From Monosporascus cannonballus (taxonomy: Eukaryota > Ascomycota > Sordariomycetes > Xylariales), in the NCBI GenBank assembly GCA_004154925.1, contig QJNS01000110.1, positions 186,001 to 250,000 of the forward strand: DNA of 64,000 nucleotides, given 5' to 3'. The translations under genes were made by a program, and so were the position numbers. Below are positions 26,956 to 40,845 of this stretch, piece after piece; the stretch's first letter is position 1, and every line of letters begins with the position of its first letter. The notes beneath the pieces were generated by a model. It had not been told where the DNA came from. It saw only the letters and a list, made by a program, of their open reading frames with translations, and ran no database searches.

Positions 26956-27338
26956 TGTGACGGCTAGGGGGTTTAACCAACTATTAAACCTTAGTCGTAC
27001 GGGTTTATGTTAGCAGGAGTATCGTAAAACTTTGTAGTAATAAGATAATTTAATTACATTTTTAATACCAAGGGCGCAAAAGCGTATTGCAAACGATTAG
27101 TACTAATAAATATTGCAAGTTAAAATTATTTAAATTATGGAAATAATAAACATATATATTTTCTTTTGGCTTAATTACTTATAATTATACGGCTAGTAAT
27201 GATTATAATTACTTAGGATTACTTTTAATTACTGCTGATTATTGGCTTAGCAGTGATTACCGTTACGTAACCCGTGGGGTGGTCCATATAATCCTTGTTC
27301 GACGGTTTCTTAAGCCCGAAGCTTGTTGGGTCGTAACA
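26956..27338 (-). repeat. Solo LTR D of the A/B/C family
   Basis: The 383-bp LTR starts tgtgacggctag and ends tcgtaaca on the plus strand. No internal retroelement sequence is attached. The left flank 26951-26955 is AACAG. The right flank is AAC at 27339-27341, continued by AG at 41250-41251 on the far side of element C. Together these form a perfect TSD split by the later insertion. It is a product of LTR-LTR recombination. Its U3 is of the type also found in the 5' LTR of B, with repeated attactt/gattat motifs. Confidence 0.88.
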
Positions 27339-27341
27339 AAC

Positions 27342-27738
27342 TATTATAACCTAACGGTCTTGGCTTCCTTGCGGACGGTCGGGCCTACGAAAAAAACAAA
27401 GCCCCGATTACCGCCAAAAAGTCACGTAACCAGCTCAAAGGTCTTAAGACGCCAAGCACCTTAAACCCCTTAAGCCGGTAAAGAAACTTAAAGGGCTTAA
27501 TAGGCTCAAATATTTAAACCGTTTAAATATCTTAAACCAAAATAAAAATATATACGCTTATTATTTTTATAATTTAAATAATATTAATTTATAATAATAA
27601 TTCGTTACCCAAAGCATTTTTGGTGTTATAAAACATAATATGTTATTATATTTATTACTTAGACTTTTACGATATTCCTATGAATATAAACTCGTACGAT
27701 TAAAATTTAATAATTAGTTATGTCCTAAGCTTTTTATA
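27342..27738 (+). repeat. 5' LTR of element C
   Basis: It starts tattataacctaacgg and shares ccttaaaccccttaagccgg with the right LTR. The 3' end is RIP-mutated (ttttata where the right LTR has cgtcaca). The last base is inferred by alignment. Confidence 0.88.
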
Positions 27739-28579
27739 TGCTATAAGCTTTTATTTAATAATACCGTTAAACTTTAAACGATATTTAACATTATTCTAAT
27801 ATCGAACAATATTTAAAAAACCTTTATTTAACAATTTTAAATTTAAATTCGAAAATTTAAAAAAATTTAACAAATTAAAACTACGTTATTTACTGAAAGC
27901 TTTTTTCGTTTGCATAAAACCAAGGAAACTAAAAACTTATAATAAAAAAAGTAACCTTTAAATCTTCTTAATTTAACCACGAATTTAGTTTCATTTTTTA
28001 AAATTTTAATAATTTATCGGATAAAGTCCTAATAATAAAAATATATTTAACCAGAAATATTATTAATTAATTTAAACCAATTATAACAGATTTCTTAAAA
28101 ATAAATGAATTAAACAAAGAAAATTTTATTAATTTTATTTTTTATTTTATATTAATTTCGAAAATAAAATACCTAATAATTTCGGCAATTCGGATAAAAA
28201 ACGATTTACGACTTAATAACTTTTATAACTCTGATAAAAAAATATTATATCTAAATATGCCGTAGTTTTTAAGGGCCTTACGGCTAAGACAAAATAAGGA
28301 AATACTAAAGTTAATGCACTTATTAACATATTTTATAAAAGATTAAAAAATAATATAAAAAATAAAATTATTCGGATTAAACGATTAATTACCCTGGACC
28401 GGTATATTACAAAAATAATTAGGATTAATAATCGACAATTTGAAAAACAATAAAAAAAAGAACAATATGCCTTACGATTACGATATAATAAGCCTAACTA
28501 AGAGAAAAAACGAAACGTGCTTTTTATTTCTTATGGAATAATATCAGAACTTATAGAATTCGGCGTTATCCACAGATAA

Positions 28580-31500
28580 AACTGGAATCAGATTAAATGC
28601 TTTAATTACGGCAAAATAGGATATAAAGCTTATAAATACAAAAAACCTAAAAGGTTACGATAAGATAACTAAATATCTATATCGGAAAAATAATCTAGAA
28701 ATAATTAAGGAAACGATAATAAAACTATGTACATAATTTAAGTCAAATACGTATTAGGCTTATAACAAAAAGTCCAATAAAGATTATTACGATAAGAAAT
28801 TTAACGCGGAATACGAAAAATCAAAAAATTAATTTAATGAATATTTCGAATATAATAAAAAACATTATAAAAATAATTACGTAAATACCAGAATTATATA
28901 GAAAAAGTTTTTTCCGGAACCTTTAATTAATACGATAAAATATATGCCATATACTGTCGACAACAAAAATATTCCGATTACGAAAAATAAAAACAATATA
29001 TCTATAAACGAATTACTCGGATATATAATAGGAGATTTCACTTTTTAAACCGTATCGGAAATAATAAAAACGATAAATAATAATATTAATATTTTCGAAT
29101 TATAAGCTTAAAAAATATTTAATAATTAGCCGAAATAAAAAGTTAGTCCGAAAAAAAATAATACTTATAAAAAAACCCTTTTATTATTATAGATAATATA
29201 ACTACTAAACGGAAAAAAAGTTAATCTAGTATATAGTAAAAAAGCATTAATAAAAAGTTATTATAAGCTTCCATTTTTAATTAGTATTTATTACGGACTT
29301 TTACAAAAAAAGTTATTAAGGAACAAATACGTTAATTTATAAGAACTTTTTAAAATAATAATTAAAATAATACATAATAAAATATAATCGTAAATATAAA
29401 AGAATAATTTATTCGATAAAGAAAAAAATTACAAAAAATTAAAAAAAATAATTAATATAACTTAAAGAAATAATACGCCGATAACAATAACAAATATAAC
29501 AACTTAACGCGCTAAACGAAAAAATATAAATAAAATTCGATAAATTCAAATAGGAATTAAAAGCAAAACATTACCTATAAAAAAGCTACAAAATAACTAA
29601 ACCTAAAAAAATTAAAAAGAATTCCCAAAAAACATTAAATATAACGATAAAAAACATTAATAATTTTATAACCTTAAAAATACGAATCGGAACGTATTAA
29701 TATATCACAATAATAAATTATAATACTTTGGGCAGGAATTATATTATACCAAATATGGTTAATAAGCTTAAATTGTTATAAAAGTATAAATTAAAACCTT
29801 ATATAATAACGAATTCCGAAAATTAGGAATTCATTTATAACAATAAAAAATTTATACGCAAAATTAATTGTTTTAAGATTTTTATTTAAAAACAATACTA
29901 AATAATTAATTTCGATATCGTTTTATATAAAAATTACGATATAATCTTACGATTATCATAAATATACTAGTACGGAATCTTAATTAATAACCAAATTAAC
30001 TAAATAAGGTTTACCTCATATTTTATTAATAAAATATTAAGATCATAATATTTAATTAATAATAACGATAAATACAGATATAAAAACATAATAAAAACCT
30101 TAGTACTTAAAAAAATAAAATATAAGAAAAAAACGAATATCAAAAAATTTTACGACGTATCGTTATTACTATCAAAACAAAATTAAAATAACTAAATAAC
30201 GATTTAAAATAATAAGAATACTAATTTTAAAAATTAAAAAATTTACTTAATATATTACCATAATATTACAAATATAAGTAATTTTTCAAACACGAACTCG
30301 ATATAAAATTATTAAAACAAAACGAATAAAATTATAAGATAATTTTTAAAAAAAGATCTTTAACGAAATTTTACCCTATTTACAATCTTAACGGAAATAA
30401 ATCACCTATTTTTAAAAATATCTGGAAAATCGGCTATAAAAAGAATAAATTCGACCTTTAAAATTATTAACAAAATACCTTATATTTTTCATACCGAAAA
30501 AAATAAAGAATTATAATTTATAGTTAACTATCGTTGATTAAACTATATTATTATTAAGGATTAAATACTATTACTCCTAATTACGTAAATAAAAAACCGC
30601 TTTTACGAAACCAAATAATTCATAATATTCGATTTTAAAAATAAATATAACCTTATCCGGATCAAAAAAAATATTTGGTTACGCTAATAGAATTTACGAA
30701 CGTACTAATAACCTTCTAATAAATAATAAATTACGTATTATAAAAATACATTAATATTTTCGTTATTTGCTATTTCGATAACATTTTTATTTTTTCGAAA
30801 ACAAAAAAACATACGCAAAATATATTTATAAAACTTTTTAAATTTTATAAAATATAAAATTATTTATTAATACGGAAAAGAATTAATTTTACAAACAAAA
30901 AATAGAATATCTAAAATATATTATTACTCTAAAATATATTAGGATAAACCTTAAGAAAATCGCTACAATTATAAAATAATAAATGTTAACGATAATTTAA
31001 AAAAACATAAATATTTTTTAAATTCGCTAATTATTATAGGAAATTTATTCGAAATTTTAATAAAATAATTATACCCTTAACGAACCTTACGAAAAAAAAT
31101 TAAATAAATGCCAAATACGAAAAAAGCATTTCAAAATATTAAGGATACAATTACCAGCAAACCAATAGTAATTATATACGATTTAAACCGTTCCGTTAAA
31201 CTAAAAACCGATATTTCAAATTACACGTTAAACGTAATAATCGGATAACGCAATAATTAAGATAAATTACACCTTATTACATTTTTTTTTACAAATTAAA
31301 AAAAACCGAACTTAATTACAACGTTCCAGATAAGGAATTTATAACCATTATTATGGCATTTCGGGAATTTAGGTATTTCTTAAAAAGAAATTTATACCAG
31401 GTTAAAATTTATACGGATTATCAAAATCTTGCCTAATTTACCATAATTAAGAAACTTATAAAACGATAATTAAAATATGCAAAAAAAAAATTAGCGAACT

Positions 31501-32100
31501 TCGATTTCATTATTATTTATTAAAAAAAGCTTAAAAAATAATAAAGTAAATACCTTAAGTAAATAATTAAACTTCGAAAAAAAGATTAATTAAAATCAGC
31601 TATATAATTTTCGATATTATTACAAAAAAATATTTACGCTTACGATAAATTTCGATAATTCTGGAAATACCTTATAATATATACCAAAAAGTCTAATAAT
31701 ATAACGATAATTTTCCAGAAAACTAAAAAACGAACAATATATAAATTCGAGAAAATTATCAAAAACTTTTAATACAAAAAATATATAAATATTAATTATA
31801 CGAATATCCAAGGATTTATAAAACCTTAAAACAACTTTAACGCATATATTCTTTTCCTAGAATAAAATTAACGGTACAAAAAATTACACGGCAATACGAT
31901 TTTTATACTAATGTAAAAACTCGACGACATAAATTATACGAGAAATTACAATTATTACTAATCGCCAAGCGATTATAATATTTAATTATATTCGATTTTA
32001 TTATTAAATTTTCTATATCAAAAAATCTAATTACGGAAATATATTACGATAATATTTTCGTAATCGTCGATCGATTTACGAAATTTTCTTATTTTTTATT
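28580..32100 (+). pseudogene. Decayed gag-pol of element C
   Basis: On the plus strand a CCHC zinc-knuckle relic (KCFNYGKIGYKAYK, from CFNCGKIGH) lies near 28584-28640. A reverse transcriptase block (VNYRxLNYIIIKD, then FDFKNKYN) spans about 30520-30650, an RNase H start (LKTDISNYTL) is near 31195-31235, and an integrase motif (FVIVDRFTKF) is near 32045-32090. Frequent TAA/TAG stops interrupt all frames. This is the best-preserved coding relic of the A/B/C family in the window. Confidence 0.78.
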
Positions 32101-33521
32101 ATATTACGAAAATACAAATACCGAAAAAACAATATATATTTTCTTTAAATATATTTTTAATATATACGGATTATTTATGGAACTTATTTGAAATAAAGAA
32201 TTAATATTTGTATTTAAATTTTGGCAAAGCCTAATAACATAAATCGACCTCAACCATAAATTATTTAATATATTTAAACCTTAAATAAACGAATAAATAA
32301 AACGAATAAATTAAATTTTAAAAGTTTATTTACGATATTACATAAACTACGAATAAGATAATTAAGTTAAAAAGTTACCGATTATATAATTAACTTATAA
32401 TACCAATTATTACGAAAATATCAAAATAATACCAATAAACGTAAATTTTGGTTTTATTTTAGAAATTTATAAAAGAATATAAAATAAAAGCCTAATTAAT
32501 GTTAAAATAATTTTCGCGTCAAAATAATTACGGTAATTATATTAAAAAATAAAAACAAAATTAAAATTCGTACAAAATTAAATAAATAAATATTATAATT
32601 AAAAGAAATTAAAAGAATTAATTTTCGAAAAAGGGAGAATAATTTTTTCGTTATAAAAAAATTTAAACAAAATAACCTAACAAAGAATTCGATTTTAAAT
32701 ATATCGGTTTATATAAAATCGCCAAAACAATCCCAGAAAATAATTATTAATTAAAATTTCCACCAAAAGTTAAACTTTATTTAATTTTTTACGTTTTTTT
32801 ACTTACATTAATAGCAAATATAATCAAAATATTTACGGCATAAAATAATATAAAAATAAAAAATAAATAAGTATATAAGGTAAAAAAAATATTAGATATA
32901 TAAAAACAAAACGGATTTATTTAATACTTAATTAAATAAAAAAAGTATCCGGATTCCGAAAATACCTAAAAACGCGTTAAAAATCTTATTAATACCTAAC
33001 GATTATTAAAAAAACTTTTATTAATAACGATAAATACGTTTTAATTAACGGTTAATTAATTAATAACCGGAATATCGAGCCAATCGGCCGTAACCTATAT
33101 TAACGTAATAGCCGTAATAACGGCCTTTAATTATTTCTGCTTTTTTTTTCGAAACGTTTAAATTCTTTTATAACTTCCGTATTTTTAATACCTTAACAAA
33201 ATATTTCGATATTACGACAACGGAATAACCGCCTTTATTTTTGTAAACGATTCAGTTTGTTAATAGCCGTTTGTAACGTTTCGCGAACTTATTCTTTTTT
33301 ACCTTTTAAACGATTTTTTTCGTTTAAAAGTTTTTAATATTTAATTTTTAAAAAACCAAAAATATTATAAGGAGCGCCGTAATAAATATAACGCGTATAT
33401 TTTAAAAACTCCCGAATAACTTTATATTTCGTTTTTTTTTTCATAACGGAAATAAAAAAAATATTTTAAAACCAAAACGTTTAATACGTTTTAAAAGAAA
33501 ATAAAAACATTAATACGTTTC

Positions 33522-33727
33522 TGTGAGAATACAGCCCTTATAAGGATAAGGCTGGTAACCGACCAGCTACCGATTAGCCACCGACCCACTTACTAATATA
33601 AATTCACCATCTGGCAGCTAATGGGAAACGCCAGATAAAAGTAACTTAATATATTTATTTTTTGGAATTTGCTTTACGACTGGTCGGAGATCACCTTACT
33701 TAGCTTATAGTTATTTATTATTTTATA
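33522..33727 (+). repeat. 5' LTR of element N
   Basis: The 206-bp LTR contains the self-complementary-looking core ggctggtaaccgaccagc. It is followed by tatctgctatgaaagg, a possible primer-binding and start region. Confidence 0.92.
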
Positions 33728-34789
33728 ATTTTTTTATCTGCTATGAAAGGTAACGCGATAATTACCAGAAGTAAAGCTCGCCGACTGCAAAACGAACTTA
33801 GGTTATTAGTCGAAAAGACCGCCGATCGGAACCTAACCGACGAACGATTAATTACGGTACGGGAATAGGCGAAAAAGCTTATAACGGAGCTTTAACGGAT
33901 AAAGGACTATGGTTCCCGGGATTTTGAATTTTTTTATATATATAATAGGGATACGTTCTAATAACCGTTAACTAAACGGTTGGAAAATGGGCGTAATATA
34001 ACGAACGCGTTCCGGAATTTAAAATAAAAAAAGTTAAACTTTTTAATAATAACCAGATTTTAAAAATTATTCATTAATAAAACGAATAATATTCGGAATT
34101 ATTCCGATAGCTAGTCGAATAATAAGTAATAATATCAGTTAAAAAAATAAAGCTTTATAAATTAATTACGATATTATCGTAAAAGTTTAAGGGCAATAAA
34201 TAAATACCGCGTTATAATTATCCGAAGTTTTCCGAATATACGTTAATTAGAAAAAAAAATTAAAAATAAAAAACTTATAGATTTTGATTAAGAAAAGTTA
34301 CGTAAATCTTAATTTTTTCGATAGGGAATATAAGAAATAATTTATGGAATTACGATAATGATCCGATTAATCGTTATTAGATTTTTATATTAAATGGAAA
34401 TTTTTGGTTTATAAAATAAAATTTATAAACGTTTTTAACCCGGAAAACGATTAAAATAATAAACGTTTTGTTTTTAATTATTTTTATAAATTAATATTAA
34501 GGTTACGAAATATCTTATTACGGAAAAACGTTAAACTGGAATAAATTAATAACGTAATAAATAAGGCAAAATGCTGCTAAAACGCCTGGAAAAAGGTAAA
34601 GGAAAATCGATTATTTTCCGCTAAAGGTATTAATAAGAATAAACGATTTTATTTTAATATTTTCGGGAAAAAAAATCCTTGAAATAAATTAAAAGCGCCG
34701 TACGGAAATAATAAGAACCGCGGGCGTTTTTATATTCGGAAGGTAAATAATTGCCGATTTAATTCCGATTGGAGCAAATTTGTACGATT

Positions 34790-37700
34790 TAATACCTTTA
34801 ATTTTTATAAGGGTTTATTTAAGTATTATAATTATGGGAAACTAGGTTATAAAAACGTGGATTACAAATTAAAAAGGGATACGAAAACCTTATTATCCTG
34901 GTTATATGGAAATTAATTTCTGAAGGCCGTATAAAACGTTATAATATATAACGACGAATTAAATTAGTCCTTAAACGTAAACCCAAAAAAGGAGCCGGAA
35001 TAAGCGTATACGTTCAGTTTATTTCGGCTAATAATTATAAGACGGTCGGAATAAAGCCGCCTTTTAAAGGAAAGGCATTTATTAAAAAAAAGTACGGGGG
35101 ACGTGGCGGTATAAGTAAATATAGATACCGGAGCATAAGTAAATATTATAAGTAAAAAGTTGGAAAAGAAGTTTAACCTTTAATTAATTTCCGTAAATAT
35201 TCCGGGCTTTATTGGCATTAATAGCGTATATATTAAGTGTTATAGGGCTTACGAGATTTTTATTAATATAATAAATAATAACGGAAACGAACGAAAATTT
35301 AAGCAAATTTATTTTATAATATACCGTAATCGGAAAGCGCCCGATTTTTTATTATTTAAACCCGGAATAAGTAAATTAAGGATTTTGTTAGATATACTTA
35401 TATATTAATAATTATATAAATTATTTTAAAAGGTCGATAAATAAAAAATTGCAAATTTAATGTTTTTAATAAGTAAATTTATACTGTTAATTTAATAAAT
35501 TTAATTAAAAAGTTAAATATCCCGGAATTCGAGGAATAATAAAAATAGGAGATAACCGATTTCCTTATATATTTAACGAATTTCCGGCGAATATATTCCG
35601 AAAAAATAGCGAAAAAGATATTTTAATTATTAGGGGCAGAATATATAATAAATTTAATCTTAAGGAAAACGCTTTTATTTAACCTAATTTACTTTATTTC
35701 GGAGGCTTAAAAGAAAATATTTAAAAAATATATCCGAGAAAATTTAAAGGTAAACTGGATACGTTATTTAAAAACGGACGTAAAAGTATTAATATTATTT
35801 ATGTTTAAAAAGGACGGCAGTTTCCAATTATGTATCGATTATAGGACATTAAATCGAGTAACGATAAAAAACTGATATTTTTTATTTTTAATCTTAAAAA
35901 TAATAAATTACTTAAGGTTAATTAAGATATTTTCGAAAATTGATTTTAAGAATGTTTATTACCGTATTAAAATTAAGAAAAACGATTAATAAAAAACTGT
36001 TTTCCGAATGCGGTACGGATAATTCGAATATACGGTTATATTATTTGGCTTTATTAACATATTAATTATATTGTAGGTTTATATACATAAAATATTAATT
36101 AAATTAATTAATTATATATACGTAATATATTTAAATAATGAAAAAAATATGCAAAGTATTTCCAATTAATCTATAAATAATTGTTATAATATTAATTATT
36201 TGCCAAAACGTTTAAATACGAATTTTTTAAAATAATAAAGTTTTTAAGATTTGTAATTAATATTAACAGTTTAGAAATAAATTGCTAACGGGTTAATATT
36301 ATTAAAGCATAATTAAAGTTAAAGTTAATTTATAATATTTAAATATTTTTAGGATTTACGAATTTTTATCGGAAATTTATCGCCTATTATTTACGTATTA
36401 CCGAATTTATTACTAGGCTTTTAAAAAAGGCGTAAAACAAAGAAAAAATAACAGAATTCCGATAGCCCGAAAAGGTTAAAAAGGCGTTCCGAAATTTAAA
36501 AGATATTTTTTAGTTGGTAATTATTTTCCGATACTGGGATAACGCTAAAAATACCAGGGTTAAAATAGACGTTTTGGTAAAAGTTATATTAAAAATATTT
36601 TTACAAAAATACGGAAAGTATTAGCGCCTAATTATATATTAATTACGAAAATTAAGTTTAACCGAAAAACGGTAAGTTATAAGGCAATAAAAATTATTGG
36701 CGATTATAAAAAGCTTAAAATATTAACAGTAATACCTTAAGGGTATGGAAAAAAATTTCTTAATATTTACCGATTATATTGCATTAAAAGATATAGTAAA
36801 GGCGCCGGCGCATAACCTTAGGGGAAGGTTAACTTAATAGGTTTATTATTTTGCATAATTTAATTTTGAGATTTAATATTAACTGGACGTTATTAATCCG
36901 GCAGATAAGCTATTTAAATGCCCGGATTATATATTAAGGGAAATCGCATATAAAAATATAATCCTTATATTATTTAAGAAATTCGAATTTACGAATAATA
37001 TGCCGAAAAACGTACGGAAAATGGTTATAAATATATAACGCGATTTAAAACATTATAAAAGGGCAAAAAACTTTATAAAAATAATGCAAAATTCGTTTCT
37101 TATAAAATTTCCAGATAAAATTTAGGTAATGGAAGTTTAAGTAATTATTATTTGCGTAAAAAAAACAAAGAATTTTCGTTATATAATTATAAGAAGTTTT
37201 CGAAAAAAAAGAAGGTTAGGATTTATGTATTTATCGAATTTATTATTTACGAATAATAATATAAATATAAATCGTAATAATAATATAATTAGCGGTTAAA
37301 TAATAATAACAGTAAATTGCGATCGTATTACGATTAGATTTCGAAAAGTTTAAGAAAAACGAAATTAATATTAAGGTTATTATTTATAATTAGTACGTTT
37401 TATGTTTTTTAACGAAAAAACTAGCTAAAAACGAAACGGCATTTTAGTCGAAAGTTTCCCGATAATTTTACTATTAGGTTCGAGGGTTACAGATTAAGGA
37501 TTTAAATATTATGGAATTAATACGGATAATTAGATACCAAGCCGGAATAAAGGGAAGATATTTTTTAGATTTAAATAAGGTTTTATATTATCGGGATAAA
37601 TTCGTAATCCTATCGTAAGGCGTTTTATGGAAATAATTAATTAATTAATACCATAATAATTTAAAACTAAGATATATAAAATATGTCCGTACGTTGGAAT

Positions 37701-37970
37701 TAATAATTAAAAAGTTTTATTGGAAAAATATGGCGAACGATATCCGAAAATATATTAAATAATATCCGAATTATTAGGACATAATAAAGTTACGCCATAA
37801 ACCATATAAATAATTATAATTTTTGCCGTTACTTAAATAATTTTTTAAAAAATCTCGTTAGATTTTATTACGGGATTTTTTAAAAGCTTAGGTTTAAACA
37901 GGTTAAAATACGATGTAATTTTGGTGATCGTCGACCGTTTTACGAAATTAAAATTATTTATCCTTATAGT
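34790..37970 (+). pseudogene. Decayed gag-pol of element N
   Basis: Plus-strand relics in order are: a zinc knuckle (KYYNYGKLGYKNVDY, from CxNCGKxGHxxxxC) near 34812-34866; an aspartic protease active site (IDTGA) near 35118; a reverse transcriptase block ([17 protein letters not shown]) near 35822-35875; an RNase H start (RVKIDVLVKVIL, from the DASD region) near 36560-36600; and an integrase motif (VILVIVDRFTKL) near 37916-37955. Stops are frequent but the frame order is clear. The family differs from A/B/C in LTR length and sequence. Confidence 0.8.
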
Positions 37971-38899
37971 TAAAATCTTAACCGTAACCGAATTAATTTA
38001 ATTATTTTACGACGAAATTAAATACGAATTTAATACGTTAACTGGAATTATTAATAATAAAAATAAGTTATTAATAAGTTAATTTTGGGCGGAATTTTGC
38101 AAAAAGCGAAAAATAAAGCGGCGAATGTTAATTATTTATTATTTGTAAACCGATAAGTAAACGGAATTTGTTTATTAAATTTTAAAATATTATTTTCGTA
38201 ATTACGTTAATAAATATTAAAATAATTAGATAAAATTATTACGAAATACAGAATTTATATATAATAATATGCGAAATACGTTTACCGGCCGTTTTCCGTT
38301 TAAAGTTTTATATAAATATTATTTAAGGATAATAAAATATTTTTTATAAAAGTTTAAGGGATAAGTATAAGGAATTAAAAGATATTTCGAAAAAATAACG
38401 GCAGCCCAGAAAAAATATTATGATTAACGTTATATGCTTATAAAATTTTAATTAGGATAATAAGTAAATTTATTAATTAAAAATTTTAAATTTAAAAATA
38501 AAAAATTTATATTTATTTATATCTGGGTTGCGATTAAAAAATAAATAGGTTCCTAAGTATATAAAGTAATTTTTTAACAGAAATTAACGGATATATAATA
38601 TATTTCCAGTATTTTTATTAAAACCGTAATATAACTGGGAACCGGGCGACGTTTAAATAGCGTTACCGGATTTAATAAAAAAATAGAAAAAATAAGTAAT
38701 AAAGGATATCGTTTGTTACCGAGATAACCGGACATAACGTAAATATCTAATTAAATAAAAAGGTTAGCTCGCTAAGTATAATACGTAAAAGCCCCGAAAA
38801 TATCTTAAATATATGTTTAAAATATTATAATGTTACGAAAAAAAATTAAATACGTATATAAGAAATAAAATAACCTAAAAACCGTAAAGTAATAATAAC

Positions 38900-40510
38900 C
38901 CGATCGGAAATTAATCGCCTAATAATTATAAAAATTATAAAAAATAATTTTAAGTACAATTAAAATATTAATATTAAAGTATTACTTAATTATATAATTA
39001 TTTTTAAATTTTTGGCAAATAATTACTTTATTGTATATTAATTGAAAATTTATAAATAATATAAAATAATTAAATTTTTATTTCGAAAACAAAATTTCGC
39101 ATTTAATTATTAAATTTTACGTTAATTAATTTTTAATAAACGTATTAAAGAAATTAATATAGGACTATCGGAAAATAATCGGAAAATATATAACGACAAA
39201 AGGTAAATATATTTATTAAATTTATTAGGCGTAAAAGTCGAAAGAAATTTAAGAATATTTTATTCCTTATGAAAAATAAGGCTTAAATAACTGGAATATA
39301 ATTTATTATTAATTAGAAATAAGGCGCCGTTTTTAAAACGCTTAATATATTTAAGTTTGGTAAAAATTTTACCGGGTAAAGCCGTTTTTTAATTATAATT
39401 TTTAATAAGTATTAAAATTTCGTTAAGGCGTTGAAAAATAGGCGAAAAATGTTTATAAGCGGGGAACGTAACGGTATAACGGTTTTCGAAAATTGTTTTA
39501 TTTATAGGGGTACCTTAAAATTGCGCTTAATCGGAAATTAATTACGAAATAATAGGAAAAGGATTATAATACTTATAAAAAGGATTTAAATTTGCAAACT
39601 TATAAAACGGCGTTAAAACTGGATTTCCGTAGCCATAACGGACGATCGGAAATCGATTTTAATTATATTAAAAAGACGATATTTTTTAATAATAATTATG
39701 TTAAGGGCGAATTCGGCCTTACGAAAAATGTTAAATCGATAATTAACCATAATTATATCGAAACGTTTATATTAAGTACTTATAATACGAGCTTTTTTGA
39801 ATTTATTAATTAATTCCTAATTATCGGTACCGAATTAAGAAATCGTTTAAGCGGTATTTTTAAAAAATAATCGGAATTTAAATAAAAATTAAATAACGAT
39901 ATTAATAATATTAAGAATAATTATTTATCGCGCGAAAAGTTTTATAATAATAATTAATTACGATATAATTTAAAGCGTTTAAAATTTAAATATAAATTAT
40001 ACGGTAATCGAAATAACGTTATATTATGTAAATATAATACGGCTTATTACCGCCCGTAATGTGATTAATATTTATCTTATTATTGGCGTTAAAAAAATAA
40101 TATTAAAAAAATCCTAATTTTCCTTAATGTCAAAATATTATTTCTTTTGGAATTTCTTACGAAAAAAAGATATGACGAACGGAAATAATACGTAAAACAA
40201 ACGAAAAAGGCGAAATAAAAATAAAGAAAAACGGGAGACCGAATAGAACGCATACGTAAAAAAAATAAAAATAAAGGTACGAAAAGGAAAAAAAAGGTAA
40301 ATAAAATAAAGTTAAAAACGGATTATAATAAAAAACTGGGCGGAACATAATTAATTACGTAATATAATACGTATTAATTATTACGGTAATTATTTATAAT
40401 ATAATATAATAATAAATTATCGGCAAATATACGTAACCAGATTTATAAAACGCGTTATATCAAATTAATAATAATACTATTAAAGATTAACAACTTAAAA
40501 AAAGGGGAAT
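38900..40510 (+). other. Extra region of element N between integrase and 3' LTR
   Basis: About 1.6 kb follows the end of recognisable pol, more than most Gypsy elements carry there. It contains a plus-strand open stretch of 73 codons (39592-39813) and a minus-strand one (40348-40157). Neither is recognised. Many CG dinucleotides survive while CA is depleted, as RIP would leave them. It may be a remnant of an additional ORF or of captured sequence. Confidence 0.35.
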
Positions 40511-40513
40511 AAT

Positions 40514-40719
40514 TATAAGAATATAGCCCTTATAAGAATAAGGCTGGTAGCCGACCAGCTACCGATTAGCCATTAACCTATTTACTAGTATAAATCCACT
40601 ATCTGGCAGCTAGTGGGAAACGCCAGATGGAAGTAACCTAATACACTTATTTCTTGGAATCTGCTTTACGACTGGTCGGAGATTACCTCACCCAGCTCAT
40701 AGCTATCCATTATCTTACA
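40514..40719 (+). repeat. 3' LTR of element N
   Basis: It has the same length as the left LTR and differs from it almost only by transitions. It ends tatcttaca before TSD GTTTC. Confidence 0.92.
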
Positions 40720-40845
40720 GTTTCCGAAAACGAGATATTTTTTATGCGATTTGATATAACGAATATAAAAAAAAGATTACGTATTAGGAATAATAAATAA
40801 ATAATTTAATTTTTAAGGATAAAAATTTTGGAAAAAAGAAAATCG

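Larger units (their letters stand above)
33522..40719 (+). mobile_element. Gypsy LTR retrotransposon N, innermost layer of the nest
   Basis: Two 206-bp LTRs (33522-33727 and 40514-40719) flank a 7198-bp element with perfect TSD GTTTC (33517-33521 and 40720-40724). The LTR starts TGTGAGAATA (RIP form tataagaata in the right copy) and ends TTACA. A purine tract aaaaaaaggggaat precedes the 3' LTR. Plus-strand gag zinc knuckle, protease, RT, RNase H and integrase relics follow in Gypsy order. N lies about 600 bp upstream of C's 3' LTR once N is removed. Element G at 8.4-16.1 kb is a second copy in opposite orientation. Confidence 0.93.

Noticed and set aside
31620..31811. Minus-strand open frame of 63 codons
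   Set aside because: It is antisense to the pol relic of element C; composition is only Ile/Tyr/Phe-rich as expected from AT-rich DNA.
33522..40719. Element N as an endogenous virus
   Set aside because: LTRs, TSD and gag-pol order are those of a fungal Gypsy retrotransposon, and no envelope-like gene was seen.
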